The notes under the pieces were generated by a model that was given only the letters and a program-made list of their open reading frames with translations, was not told the DNA's origin and did not search any database. This document shows positions 44,975 to 53,643 of a DNA stretch of 64,000 nucleotides, one piece after another. Every line of letters starts with the position of its first letter. Position 1 is the first letter of the stretch. Made by a program: the position numbers and the translations under genes. The stretch is from NCBI GenBank assembly GCA_011523785.1, contig WTFW01000060.1:2116-66115 (forward strand). The letters run 5' to 3'. This DNA is from Chloroflexota bacterium. Its GTDB lineage: Bacteria; Chloroflexota; UBA11872.

Positions 44975-45397
44975 ATGGCTGGTTTGACCCTCACGGTCGT
45001 TTCCCCTGAGCGCGAAGTGCTGCGCGAAGAGGACGTGACGTTGGTGCTGGCGCCGTCGGTGGAAGGGCAGCTGGGAATCCTGCCGCGCCACGCGCCGCTT
45101 ATTACCCAGTTGGAGCCCGGCACGCTGGAGCTACGTCGCGGCGCTGAGACTCAACACTTCTCAATCACCGGCGGCTTCCTGGAAGTCATGGACAACACGG
45201 TCACCGTGCTGGCGGACGCGTCGGAGAACGCCTCGGAGATCAGCCGGGAGCGCGCCGAAGCCGCGCGTGAGGCCGCTGTGCGCGATCTGGAAGAGGCCCG
45301 ACGGACTCACGACGACATGATGACCACACAGGCCCGGCTGGCGTTGCTGCGGGCGCTGGCACGCCTCCGAACCGTCGAGCGGTCCCGCCGAGGCTGA
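44975..45397 (+). CDS. atpC: ATP synthase F1 subunit epsilon
   Basis: A 140-residue epsilon subunit: an N-terminal beta-sandwich (LTVVSPEREVLREEDVTLVL, EGQLGILPRHAPLITQLEPG, FSITGGFLEVMDNTVTVLAD) and a C-terminal helical pair that can brake rotation. ATG at 44975 is preceded by GGAGG at a good distance. Only seven bases separate its stop from the next gene, so transcription probably continues into murA and mreB homologues. Confidence 0.96.
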   Translation: MAGLTLTVVSPEREVLREEDVTLVLAPSVEGQLGILPRHAPLITQLEPGTLELRRGAETQHFSITGGFLEVMDNTVTVLADASENASEISRERAEAAREAAVRDLEEARRTHDDMMTTQARLALLRALARLRTVERSRRG

Positions 45398-45404
45398 GTC
45401 CCCC

Positions 45405-46739
45405 GTGGATCCCGACGCCGGACGGGGCGCCCACGACGAGCATCCAATACGCGCGACCATCGTAGGCGGCCATCCGCTGCGCGGCAGCTATCGGACGCCC
45501 GGGGCCAAGAACGTCGTGCTGCCAATGATGGCGGCCTGCTTGCTCACCGATGAAACCTGCGTGATCCAGAACGTCCCGATCATTTCCGATGTTCTGGTCA
45601 TGTCGGATCTGTTGCGACAGCTTGGCGCCGAGGTCGTGCTCAATGCCGAGGAGCACACCGCAACGATCACCGCCGCCGCCGTGCGCTCCAGTTCGCCCAA
45701 TCCCGACCTGGTGCAGCGCATGCGGGCCTCCTTTCAGGTCACCGGCCCGCTGCTGGCCCGCTTCGGCCGATTCGACTGCGCGGCCCCAGGGGGGTGCCAG
45801 TTGGGCGCCCGGCCCGTGAGCGTGGATATCACCGGCTTTCAGGGCATGGGCGCGACGGTAGCGCTGGCCCAGGGCGTGTTCCACGCCGAGGCCGACGCCC
45901 TCTACGGCCGGCGTCTCTACCTGGACTACCCCAGCCACACCGGCACACAGAACCTGCTGATGGCCGCGACCCTTGCCAACGGCTATACGACGATCGTGCA
46001 TGCCTCGCGCGAGCCCGAGGTTGTGGCGCTGGTGCAGTTCCTGCGCAGCATGGGCGCCGAAATCCACGGCGAGGGCACCAGCCTGATCGGCGTGCAAGGG
46101 CGCAGTCACCTCTACGGCACGGTGGCGCGGGCCATCCCCGACCGCATGGTGGGGGGAACCATGGCGGTCGCTGCCGCCCTCACCGGCGGCGATGTTGAGC
46201 TGCTCAACGTGCGTCCCGACCACCTGGAGCCGGTCACGGTGCAGCTTCGGGAAATGGGCGTTGACGTGATCGAAACCAATCGCTCCGTACGCGTCGTCGC
46301 CCCGGACACGCTTGGCGCAACCGACGTGCAGGTGATGCCGTTTCCCGGATTCCCTACCGACGTGCAGGCGCCCATGGGTGTGCTGATGACGCAGGCGTAT
46401 GGCGTCAGCACGATTGTCGAGCGGGTATTCGACGGCAGCATGGGATACATGGATAGCCTGGCGGCGATGGGCGCCGATGTCAGCGTGCAGGGCACCCGCG
46501 CCGTGGTTCGCGGACCTCGCCAGTTGCACGGCCGCCGCATCGATCTGGAACACAGCATCCGCGGCATGACGGCCCTGACGCTGGCCGGTCTGGTAGCCGA
46601 AGGCGAAACCGTGCTGGATGGGTTCGAATTCGTGCGGCGCGGCTATGAGGACCTGGCCGGCGACTTGCGCGGGCTCGGCGCCGCGATTACCACCGAGCCA
46701 CAGGCCGCTCCGGTGCGTCGCGCGGCTGCGGCGGTCTAA
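45405..46739 (+). CDS. murA: UDP-N-acetylglucosamine 1-carboxyvinyltransferase-like protein (MurA)
   Basis: A 444-residue EPSP-synthase-fold enzyme, first committed step of peptidoglycan synthesis. Conserved sites include the Lys-Asn pair in TPGAKNVVLPMMAAC, RMRASFQVTGPLLAR with the Arg, the phosphoenolpyruvate-binding Cys in APGGCQLGARPV, and the Asp in FPTDVQAPMG. One region differs: the typical V-F-E-N-R-F-x-H is VFDGSMGYM, losing a conserved Arg. The PSHTGTQNLLMAATLANG segment also deviates. It may be a paralogue of a standard MurA encoded elsewhere. GTG start. Confidence 0.88.
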   Translation: MDPDAGRGAHDEHPIRATIVGGHPLRGSYRTPGAKNVVLPMMAACLLTDETCVIQNVPIISDVLVMSDLLRQLGAEVVLNAEEHTATITAAAVRSSSPNPDLVQRMRASFQVTGPLLARFGRFDCAAPGGCQLGARPVSVDITGFQGMGATVALAQGVFHAEADALYGRRLYLDYPSHTGTQNLLMAATLANGYTTIVHASREPEVVALVQFLRSMGAEIHGEGTSLIGVQGRSHLYGTVARAIPDRMVGGTMAVAAALTGGDVELLNVRPDHLEPVTVQLREMGVDVIETNRSVRVVAPDTLGATDVQVMPFPGFPTDVQAPMGVLMTQAYGVSTIVERVFDGSMGYMDSLAAMGADVSVQGTRAVVRGPRQLHGRRIDLEHSIRGMTALTLAGLVAEGETVLDGFEFVRRGYEDLAGDLRGLGAAITTEPQAAPVRRAAAAV

Positions 46740-47762
46740 GTGCCCTTCGGCTTCAGCGCGCCTCGGTTGGGTATCGACCTCGGCACCGTCAACGTCGTCG
46801 TCAACCGAATTGGCCAGGGCATAACTATCAACGAGCCTTCCGTGGTTGCTGTCAGCATGGATCGAAGAATCCAGGCTATCGGTCACGCCGCCCACGCCAT
46901 GGTTGGCCGCACCCCCGGCAGTCTGCGGATCATTCGCCCGATGCAGGACGGCGTGATCGCCGACTACCTGGTGACCGAGGCGATGCTGCGCTACTTCATC
47001 GACCGGTCATGCGGCCGGATTCGCCTGGTCCGTCCTGAAATCATGGTCGCCGTGCCGTCCGGCGTCACCACGGTCGAGCGGCGCGCGGTGCTGGACGCCG
47101 GCCTGGCGGCCGGCGCCCGCCGGGTCCATCTCATTCCGGAGTCGCTGGCGGCGGCCATCGGTGCGCAGGTGCCGGTGTCCGAGCCATCCGGGAGCATGAT
47201 CGTTAACGTGGGCGGCGGGACCACGGAGATATCCGTGATCTCGCTCAATGACGTAGTTGCCGACTGCTCGACATCCTCGCGCGTGGGCGGCAACCGGATC
47301 GATGACGCGATTGCCGCCTACATCAGGCGAAAGTACAACCTGATGGTCGGCGACCACACGGCCGAACAGATCAAGGTCGGCATCGGTAGCGCCATCGTGC
47401 TGAGCCCGGCCGAGACCATGGAGGTTCGCGGTCGCGACCAGGTGCAGGGCCTGCCGCGCACCGTGACCGTGACCTCGGACGAGGTTACGGAGGCCATCAC
47501 CGAGCCGCTGAGCCAGATCGTTCGCGGCGTGCGCATGGTGCTGGAGAGCACACCTCCCGAGCTCTCGGCGGATATCATCGACAAGGGCATCGTCATGAGC
47601 GGTGGCACGTCGCTCCTGCGTAACCTCGATCAGTTGCTTTCGCAGGAGATCGGCATTGCGGTACACGTGGCCGATCAGCCGCTGATGTGCGTGGCGCTCG
47701 GTTGCGGCATCGCCATCGAGCACACCGATGTCCTGCAGAAAGCCCTGACGTCGAGCCCGTAA
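46740..47762 (+). CDS. mreB: MreB/Mbl-type actin homologue
   Basis: A 340-residue bacterial actin that organises cell-wall synthesis. Motifs are GIDLGTVNVVVNRIGQGI (phosphate 1), MIVNVGGGTTEISVISLND (phosphate 2), VGGNRIDDAIAAYIRRKYNL, and the adenosine-site GIVMSGGTSLLRNLDQLL. GTG at 46740 starts directly after the murA stop with no spacing. Linking ATP synthase, MurA and MreB in one transcription unit recalls the atpC-murA-mbl order known in some Gram-positives. Confidence 0.93.
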   Translation: MPFGFSAPRLGIDLGTVNVVVNRIGQGITINEPSVVAVSMDRRIQAIGHAAHAMVGRTPGSLRIIRPMQDGVIADYLVTEAMLRYFIDRSCGRIRLVRPEIMVAVPSGVTTVERRAVLDAGLAAGARRVHLIPESLAAAIGAQVPVSEPSGSMIVNVGGGTTEISVISLNDVVADCSTSSRVGGNRIDDAIAAYIRRKYNLMVGDHTAEQIKVGIGSAIVLSPAETMEVRGRDQVQGLPRTVTVTSDEVTEAITEPLSQIVRGVRMVLESTPPELSADIIDKGIVMSGGTSLLRNLDQLLSQEIGIAVHVADQPLMCVALGCGIAIEHTDVLQKALTSSP

Positions 47763-47784
47763 CCGAAGGCCCCTGGTGGTTCCC

Positions 47785-48756
47785 ATGGACAGAGTGCTTC
47801 AGACCTTTCCGATTCCCGAGGCCGTGGAGCAGAAGCTCCGCGCGCACTGCGACGTTCGCCAGGCGTTCTTCGTTGAAGGCGACGAGCTTGTCGAGGCGGC
47901 GCAAGGCTGTCGCGGCGTTGTGGCGGGGACGGAGCTGTGGCCGCGGGAGGCGCTGGCGGCGGTGCGCGGCGATCTGCAAGCCATTTCGCGGGTCGGAACC
48001 GGGGTAGACAGCGTGGATATCGCCGCGGCGACCGAGTTCGGAATAGCCGTGCTCAATGCGCCCGGAGAAAACGCCCAGACAATTGCCGAGTTGAGCGTGG
48101 GCCTGATGTGGTCCCTGGCCCGCCGCATGGTCCTGGCCGACCAGGCCGTCCGTACGACCGGCTTCAAGATGCGCACCGAACTCGATGGAATCGAACTGAC
48201 CGGCAAGACCGTCGGCATCATCGGCTTCGGCGAGATTGGCCGCCGCGTCGCCGCCATCTGCCGGCATGGCTTTCGCATGCGCGTGCTCATCACCACGGCC
48301 CATCCCGATCCCGCGCGGCTGACGGCGGCCGGAATTGAGGCGCAGTTCGTCGAGTTGGACGAGTTGCTGGCCAAGTCGGACTTCGTGGCGCTGCACGCGG
48401 CGGTTACGCCTGAGACCGAACGCATGATCGGCACCGCGCAACTCCAGACCATGAAGGCCGGCGCCTACGTGGTCAACACCGCGCGCGGGCAGTTGGTGGA
48501 CGAGGACGCATTGGTCGCCGCGCTCAAGTCGGGGGAAATCGCGGGCTACGGCACGGACGTGTACGAGGTTGAGCCGCCGCCACCCGATCACCCGCTGTTT
48601 GCTTTGCCCAACACCGTGCTTGGTCCCCATTTCGGCAGTGGGACCTTTGAGGCGATGACCCGCATGGGAGACCGGGCCGTCGACAACCTCATCGAGTTTT
48701 TGGCCGGCGGGCAGCCCGTGCGGACCGTCAACCCCGAAGTCTATTCCAGACCGTGA
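47785..48756 (+). CDS. D-isomer-specific 2-hydroxyacid dehydrogenase (SerA-like)
   Basis: A 323-residue NAD-dependent 2-hydroxyacid dehydrogenase without a regulatory ACT domain, so not a full-length SerA. The NAD motif is GKTVGIIGFGEIGRRVA at about residues 145-160. Catalytic residues fit the family: Arg in VVNTARGQLVDEDAL, Glu in YGTDVYEVEPP, and His in LGPHFGSGT. ATG at 47785 is preferred over the GTG nine bases upstream. It could act on phosphoglycerate, glyoxylate or hydroxypyruvate; the glycerate kinase in the window makes the latter attractive (inference). Confidence 0.9.
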   Translation: MDRVLQTFPIPEAVEQKLRAHCDVRQAFFVEGDELVEAAQGCRGVVAGTELWPREALAAVRGDLQAISRVGTGVDSVDIAAATEFGIAVLNAPGENAQTIAELSVGLMWSLARRMVLADQAVRTTGFKMRTELDGIELTGKTVGIIGFGEIGRRVAAICRHGFRMRVLITTAHPDPARLTAAGIEAQFVELDELLAKSDFVALHAAVTPETERMIGTAQLQTMKAGAYVVNTARGQLVDEDALVAALKSGEIAGYGTDVYEVEPPPPDHPLFALPNTVLGPHFGSGTFEAMTRMGDRAVDNLIEFLAGGQPVRTVNPEVYSRP

Positions 48757-48762
48757 TGTAGC

Positions 48763-48792
48763 AAGGCCCGCGCCGAATCCGGCGCGGGCCTT
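48763..48792 (+). terminator. Strong hairpin terminator after the atp-mreB-dehydrogenase run
   Basis: AAGGCCCGCGCCG (48763-48775) and CGGCGCGGGCCTT (48780-48792) form a perfect 13-base-pair stem with a four-base loop, seven bases after the dehydrogenase stop. There is no long T run after it, but position and stability suit transcription termination. Confidence 0.75.
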
Positions 48793-49123
48793 ACAGCGAT
48801 TCGATCAAGAGATCGCTCGGCCGTCACGTCTCTGCTACTCAGGCCCAACCGTCTGACGCCTGGCAGCCGTCAGGGTGGCGCAGGGCCAATCAAGAGTGTT
48901 GCTAATCCGCGCGGCCTGCTGCCCCGTCGGCCGATTAGGCCGCGGGGCGCGACCTGTCGACTTGCCAGCGCCCAATGAGCACGCGAATGTTCAGTCGGCG
49001 CGCTCCACTCTGCCGACGCCGACGGTGAGCACGCGCTACGTCGCGCATCAAACTACCTCCGCCGTCGTACTCCAAGCAACGCTGCCTGAAGCTGGTACAT
49101 CCTATATGATCCAGCCGCCAGAG
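48793..49123. other. Unassigned intergenic DNA
   Basis: About 330 bases between the terminator and the convergent GntR gene end. Open frames here are short with no start context, and I see no tRNA or repeat. Nothing is annotated. Confidence 0.5.
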
Positions 49124-49858
49124 TCAATGCCGATCCGACGCTTGGCTTTGTAACGCCAGCGTTGCGCTGCGGGCGATGCCAGCCTGGCGCAAATGCTCGC
49201 GGATCAGCGACTCCGCCGACGTTGCGTCGCCGCGTTTGACCGCTTCCACGATCGCTCGATGCTCGCGTTGCGACGCTCGGCCTCTGGCGCGAGCCGGATT
49301 GGCTGTGCGCACTCGCTCCTTGGTCGCCCAGAGTTGCTCAACCAACATCAGCAGATGGGCCGAAGGGCAGCGAGCATAGAGTGTGCGGTGCAGTTGCTGG
49401 TCCAGGCGAGCCAGCTCTTCGACGTCGCTGGTTGCGACGACGGCATCCAACTCTGTCAACGTCGCATCCAGTTGCCGATGGTCGCTCTTGGACATGTTCG
49501 GAATGGCCAGCGCGGCTGCTGCCCCTTCAACGATGGCGCTGGCGAGGTACACGTCCTGCACCTCGAGCGGATCCAGACCGGCCACCGTCGCGCCGACGTG
49601 CGGTTCGTTGTCGATCAGCCCCTCGGCCTCAAGTTGGAACAGCGCCTCGCGCACCGGCACATCGCTGACGCCAAGCTCTGAGCCGATGTGGCTGATCACC
49701 AGACGGTCGCCGGCCCGCAGGCGACCGGCCTGAATCGCATCGCGCAGCGCGTCGTACACGAGCTCGCGCTTGGTGTGGTAAGCCGCCGAGGGCCGCAGAC
49801 TTCCGGGGGCCGGTCGCGTCCGCCTGGATCGTGATCTGGCGTCCGGGTCCGGGGTCAT
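49124..49858 (-). CDS. GntR-family transcriptional regulator (FCD subfamily)
   Basis: A 244-residue repressor-type regulator. The N-terminal winged helix-turn-helix covers about residues 25-95 (TKRELVYDALRDAIQAGRLR, GSELGVSDVPVREALFQLEA). The C-terminal helical FCD effector domain shows the usual acidic/His pattern (DQQLHRTLYARC, SQREHRAIVEAVKRGD), which holds a metal and binds a carboxylate ligand. It is downstream of folE by ten bases on the same strand. The ligand is unknown. Confidence 0.92.
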   Translation of the reverse strand: MTPDPDARSRSRRTRPAPGSLRPSAAYHTKRELVYDALRDAIQAGRLRAGDRLVISHIGSELGVSDVPVREALFQLEAEGLIDNEPHVGATVAGLDPLEVQDVYLASAIVEGAAAALAIPNMSKSDHRQLDATLTELDAVVATSDVEELARLDQQLHRTLYARCPSAHLLMLVEQLWATKERVRTANPARARGRASQREHRAIVEAVKRGDATSAESLIREHLRQAGIARSATLALQSQASDRH

Positions 49859-49868
49859 TTGGTTTGTG

Positions 49869-50519
49869 CTAGGTGCGCTGAACCGCGTCGAAGAACTCGG
49901 CGCGCGTGGCCGGGTTGTCGCGGAACGCGCCGCGTGTAACCGAGGTGACCATTTGGCTGCCGGGCTTCTTGACGCCGCGCATGGTCATGCAGGTGTGTTC
50001 TGCCTTGATCGTCACGGCCACGCCCACCGGTTCGAGCACCTGCTCGATCCGGTCGGCGATCTGGCACGACAGGCGCTCCTGGACTTGGGGTCGGCGCGCC
50101 AGGTGCTCCACCACGCGCGCCAGTTTACTCAGCCCCACGATCCGCTCATTCGGGATGTAGCCCACCGCCGCATGCCCAAAGAACGGCAGCAGATGGTGTT
50201 CGCAGAGCGAGTAGAACGGGATGTCCCGCACCACGATCATCTCGTCGTGCGCGTGCTCGAAGGTTGTTGCCAGGTAGTCGTCCGGCTCGCCCGCCAACCC
50301 TGCAAACAGCTCTTCGTACATGCGGGCCACGCGTGCCGGCGTCTTGACCAGCCCGTCGCGGTCGGGGTCTTCACCCACCGCGATCAGGATCTCTCGGACC
50401 GCGGCCGCGATCCGCTCGCGATCGGCGCACAGCGCGCCGTTCGGCGAGACGCGCGACGCGTCGGCGGTGTGCGGGATGGACGCGGTCGGCGTACCGTCAT
50501 GCAGGGGCGTTGAACTCAT
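49869..50519 (-). CDS. folE: GTP cyclohydrolase I
   Basis: A 216-residue type I GTP cyclohydrolase, first step to tetrahydrofolate. Zinc and active-site residues are present: the Cys-His-His in [19 protein letters not shown] and the second Cys in [13 protein letters not shown]. Also seen are [20 protein letters not shown] and [16 protein letters not shown]. The start MSSTPLHDG at 50519 is chosen; the frame continues upstream as a shadow of the rpiB-like gene. The folB gene for a later folate step lies 3 kb away. Confidence 0.96.
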   Translation of the reverse strand: MSSTPLHDGTPTASIPHTADASRVSPNGALCADRERIAAAVREILIAVGEDPDRDGLVKTPARVARMYEELFAGLAGEPDDYLATTFEHAHDEMIVVRDIPFYSLCEHHLLPFFGHAAVGYIPNERIVGLSKLARVVEHLARRPQVQERLSCQIADRIEQVLEPVGVAVTIKAEHTCMTMRGVKKPGSQMVTSVTRGAFRDNPATRAEFFDAVQRT

Positions 50520-50554
50520 GCGTGAGACTCGTTTCGTCGGGGGGCGTGGTGGTG

Positions 50555-50992
50555 TCAGGCGGGCGAGGGTTCGAGCCGGTCCACGCAGGCCTGGTCGTCC
50601 GGGTCCTCGCCCAGCGGGGTATCGAACCAGGCCGTCAGAATCTCGTCGGCCAAGGCCGGCGTCGTGAGCCGCAAGCTCAGGGCCAGCACGTTTGCCCGGT
50701 TCCAAAGCCGGGCGCCTCGAGCGGTTTCCGCGTCGGCGCAGAGCGCTGCGCGAATTCCGGCAACTTTGTTCGCCGCGATGCTGACGCCGGTACCCGTCCA
50801 GCAAAGGACGATGCCTTCGTCCACCGCACCGTTGGCCACGGCTTGACCGACACTGCGTCCGGTTTCCGGCCACTGCTGGTCAAGGCCAGCCAGCGGACCA
50901 AACGGCGCCAGCGCATGCCCGCGTTCCTTCAGGTTCGCGATGATGTGGTCGGTCAGCGTCGTTCGTTCGTCGCTTGCGATGGCAATCCGCAT
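50555..50992 (-). CDS. RpiB/LacA/LacB family sugar-phosphate isomerase
   Basis: A 145-residue protein with RpiB fold. It starts [14 protein letters not shown], where ribose-5-phosphate isomerase B normally has the S-D-H-A-G motif; the His is missing. The Cys region is [20 protein letters not shown] instead of C-G-T-G-x-G, keeping Cys64. [20 protein letters not shown] follows, typical of the family. The changes suggest a subtype with another sugar-phosphate substrate. It leads a minus-strand group with folE and gntR. Confidence 0.85.
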   Translation of the reverse strand: MRIAIASDERTTLTDHIIANLKERGHALAPFGPLAGLDQQWPETGRSVGQAVANGAVDEGIVLCWTGTGVSIAANKVAGIRAALCADAETARGARLWNRANVLALSLRLTTPALADEILTAWFDTPLGEDPDDQACVDRLEPSPA

Positions 50993-51308
50993 GGTTCGAG
51001 TGGCTGTGAGCGTTTCAGACGAGTATACGAACGGTGATCTGGACGAAAGAAAGCGGGCCTGCGCGGACGTAGCCATGGCCGAATACTCGGACATCCTTGG
51101 GAGCCACCTCGGCGCTACCGGCAAACGGCTCACCATCGTCGGCCATCTGGTCGGGTACGCTGTTGACCGTTGCCAACGACTTCGAGCGACAGCTTGTCCC
51201 GGTCGCCGGCCGGCTCGCGCGTATCGTCGCTAACGGTTCCGAGGTGCGCCGGTGCTCCTCCTTGGACTGGTTCGAGTCGCTGCCGGTGATTGGTGACAGG
51301 AAGTAGGC
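50993..51308. other. Divergent intergenic region between the rpiB-like gene and the tmk-like pair
   Basis: About 315 bases. Near 51022-51027 lies a TATACT (minus strand) that suits a -10 element for the rpiB-folE-gntR group. A 47-codon frame at 51163-51306 is possible but unsupported. No other feature is seen. Confidence 0.4.
51022..51027 (-). promoter_or_regulatory. Candidate -10 element for rpiB-like/folE/gntR
   Basis: TATACT read on the minus strand, 30 bases before the ATG at 50992, a plausible distance for a short leader. The -35 region is weak, so the call rests mainly on the -10 match and position. Confidence 0.3.
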
Positions 51309-52070
51309 ATGGGCAAAGCCGACGGATCAACCGCTCCGCAAGACCTGCCCGGACGTCTCTTCATCGTCGAGGGAATCGACGGGTCGGGGAAGAGCACGCA
51401 ACTCGACTTGCTCCATAAGTGGCTGGTGAGCCAGGGGTACCTGGTGATCTTCACCGAGTGGAACTCGTCGCGAATCGTGCGTCGCACCACGCGGCGCGGA
51501 AAGCGCCGCCGCATCCTGACGCCTCTCACCTTCAGCCTCATCCATGCGGCCGACTTCTCCAGCCGCGTGCATGAGCAGATCATTCCGGCGTTGCAAGCCG
51601 GCGCCATTGTTCTGGCCGATCGTTACGTCTATACGGCCTATGCCCGCGACGCGGCTCGCGGCGTCAGCGCCCGCTGGTTACGACGGCTCTACTCGTTTGC
51701 CCCCGACCCAACGCTGGCCTTCTATTTCGATGTTCCACTTGACGAAGCCATCCGTCGGATTGAGCTCGGCCGCGACGAACTCAGTCACTACGAAGCCGGC
51801 TTGGACTTGGGTCTGAGTGGGGATCCCGCCGAATCGTTCCGACTATTCCAGGGGATCATTCGCGACCAATACGGGCGGCTCGTTGACGAGTTCGGCCTGG
51901 AGCGCATCGACGCCACGGCCACGCTGGTGAATCAGCAGGAAAAGATGCGCGCGCTGGTGCAGCCGCATCTGGCTGGCGCAATGCAAGCCGAAGACTCAGG
52001 ACTGCAGGAAGCTCTGGCGGCCACCGGCCTCAGCGGTCGGTATCTGGCTGACATGTGGCGGGCGCTGTGA
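51309..52070 (+). CDS. Thymidylate kinase-like P-loop protein (intact Walker A)
   Basis: A 253-residue dTMP-kinase-family protein, longer than the usual 205-215 residues. The P-loop is FIVEGIDGSGKSTQLDLL at about residues 18-35, the DRY motif is VLADRYVYTAYARD, and FYFDVPLDEAIRRI follows. A region TRRGKRRRILTPLTF stands where dTMP kinases have their substrate Arg and differs from standard enzymes. It forms a GTGA-overlapping pair with the next gene. It could phosphorylate dTMP or another small acceptor. Confidence 0.9.
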   Translation: MGKADGSTAPQDLPGRLFIVEGIDGSGKSTQLDLLHKWLVSQGYLVIFTEWNSSRIVRRTTRRGKRRRILTPLTFSLIHAADFSSRVHEQIIPALQAGAIVLADRYVYTAYARDAARGVSARWLRRLYSFAPDPTLAFYFDVPLDEAIRRIELGRDELSHYEAGLDLGLSGDPAESFRLFQGIIRDQYGRLVDEFGLERIDATATLVNQQEKMRALVQPHLAGAMQAEDSGLQEALAATGLSGRYLADMWRAL

Positions 52071-52783
52071 GCGCTCCGGTCAACCGACCGTTGCGTTTCT
52101 ACGGCGAGCCGCCGCCGGGGATCGACTTGAGCCCGTTGCCCGGCCGCCTGATCGTGGTTGAAGGCCAGGACGGTTCGGGGCGCTCCACGCAGGTCCGGCT
52201 GATGAAAGAGTGGCTGGAAGATCATGGATTCGGGGTCGTCGATACCGGCCTGACGCGGTCCGAACTGGCTGGCCCCGGGATTCGGCGCGCGAAGTCGGGC
52301 CATGATCTGGACCCAATCACCCTGAACCTGTTCTACGCCACCGATTTCTATGACCGCGTGGAACGGCTGATCATTCCGTCCCTCCGGGCCGGCATGGTGG
52401 TCCTGGCCGATCGCTACATCTTTTCCATGATCGCTCGTGCCGCCACGCGCGGGATCGATCCCGCCTGGACCGCCGACATCTACGACTTTGCGCCGGTTCC
52501 CGATGCTGTCGTTTACCTGGATGTAGACATTGAGCACCTGCTACCCAGGATACTGATCAACGGTGGATTCGATTTCTGGGAATCGGGGCTGGACGTTATG
52601 CGGGGACAGGACGTCTTCGAGAGTTTCCTGAGCTACCAGGCACGCATCAGCGCGCACTTTCATGAACTTGCGATACAGCACAACTTTGCGGTTATTGATG
52701 CACGCGGACCAATCAAGCAGACCTTTGAAACCATCCTTAAGCAACTTCAGCGCGTAGTGGATGACATGCGCTCAACGTCGTAG
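52067..52783 (+). CDS. Thymidylate kinase-like protein with substituted P-loop Lys
   Basis: A 238-residue paralogue of the preceding gene. The Walker A reads VEGQDGSGRSTQVRLM: the invariant Lys of G-K-S/T is Arg. The DRY motif is kept (VLADRYIFSMIARAATRG), and YLDVDIEHLLPRILINGG follows. Loss of the Lys that contacts the beta- and gamma-phosphates usually destroys kinase activity, so this may be a regulatory or structural partner, or use Arg in its place. GTG at 52067 overlaps the upstream stop, so the two are made together. Confidence 0.88.
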   Translation: MSAPVNRPLRFYGEPPPGIDLSPLPGRLIVVEGQDGSGRSTQVRLMKEWLEDHGFGVVDTGLTRSELAGPGIRRAKSGHDLDPITLNLFYATDFYDRVERLIIPSLRAGMVVLADRYIFSMIARAATRGIDPAWTADIYDFAPVPDAVVYLDVDIEHLLPRILINGGFDFWESGLDVMRGQDVFESFLSYQARISAHFHELAIQHNFAVIDARGPIKQTFETILKQLQRVVDDMRSTS

Positions 52784-52885
52784 CTTCTGCCCTCAATGCG
52801 ATTCTTAAGTATATGTATGCCCAATTAGTTATCACGGTATCACAGTGTCTGTTGCGCCCGACCTGCCTGGTGGCGCGAGCTGTGG

Positions 52886-53476
52886 CTACCGCAGCAAACG
52901 GTCGATGAGCTCCTCGTCCAACTCCATTCGCTCGTCGGCGGTCTTGAAGAGCTCAAACGAGTATGTCGGATACCCGTGGTTGCCCTGGGGCGGACCGTGA
53001 ACGAGCCAGACGATGATTCCCTCGTTCTTTAGCACCCGAACCGCAGGAACAAAGTCGCCGTCGCCGGCAACCAGCGCGATGTGTTGAACCTGGTTCTTGC
53101 CCGCCAGCAGCGCCATATCCAGACCCAGCAGCAGATCCACCTGCTTCTGCTCGAAAATCGGGACGCCCGATTCATCCACGCCGGACATCCGAAGGTGTCC
53201 CAGGCGCACCTCGAAGCGTGGCAAGTAGCGCAGTGCGTCCTCAAAGCGACGTGAGTTTGAGTACCGATCCATCTCTTCAGGCGTTGGCGGATCGCTGCGA
53301 TATGGCCGACAGTGGTAATAGTACGCTCGTAGCAGTTCGACCTTGTCCGCGCTAGACTCCTCGACGTGATCCTGGATCTCGTCAACGAGTTTCTTGACGT
53401 CGAGCCGAACGTCGAATTCGTGCTTCTGTAAAGCTTCGAGATAGCCACCGTCGATAAAGACCGCCAGGTTTCCCAT
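52886..53476 (-). CDS. NYN-domain (LabA/DUF88-like) putative ribonuclease
   Basis: A 196-residue PIN-like NYN protein. Acidic active-site residues are visible: Asp in NLAVFIDGGYLEAL, the Asp pair in VDLLLGLDMALLAG, and Asp-Gly-Asp in HIALVAGDGDFVPAVRVL. Proteins of this family cleave RNA with divalent metal. RYLPRFEVRLGHL and EQKQVD are other typical pieces. AAAGGTAG lies before the ATG as ribosome site. The upstream region holds several GAGACT sites that may regulate it. Confidence 0.9.
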   Translation of the reverse strand: MGNLAVFIDGGYLEALQKHEFDVRLDVKKLVDEIQDHVEESSADKVELLRAYYYHCRPYRSDPPTPEEMDRYSNSRRFEDALRYLPRFEVRLGHLRMSGVDESGVPIFEQKQVDLLLGLDMALLAGKNQVQHIALVAGDGDFVPAVRVLKNEGIIVWLVHGPPQGNHGYPTYSFELFKTADERMELDEELIDRLLR

Positions 53477-53538
53477 ATCACTACCTTTCGAAGAGGAGAA
53501 GAGGAAACAAACTTGGCGCGACCTTGCCGCTCGTTAAA

Positions 53539-53636
53539 CAGAGACTCTGCTGTGCGCCGATGGCACGGACGCGCTATTGGAGACTTGCTAAACCGCCCGT
53601 AGTGGCCATATTGAGACTCTTCCTAGTCTCCGTCAA
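53539..53636. promoter_or_regulatory. Cluster of GAGACT/AGTCTC sites and a -35-like box upstream of the NYN gene
   Basis: CAGAGACTCTG (53539-53549) is palindromic; GAGACT recurs at 53580-53585; and GAGACT-N6-AGTCTC (53613-53630) is a perfect inverted repeat. On the minus strand TTGACG (53631-53636) lies directly before the dyad, so the dyad would occupy the spacer of a promoter reading into the NYN gene. Four half-sites in 90 bases suggest an operator, without known binding protein. Confidence 0.4.
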
Positions 53637-53643
53637 GCAGGAA

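Noticed and set aside
45240-46895. 551-codon minus-strand frame opposite murA
   Set aside because: Composition is His/Ala/Gly-rich shadow sequence; murA motifs define the true strand.
51163-51306. 47-codon frame starting TTG before the tmk-like pair
   Set aside because: No ribosome site, no recognisable sequence, and it could be chance in the intergenic region; listed only as a possibility.
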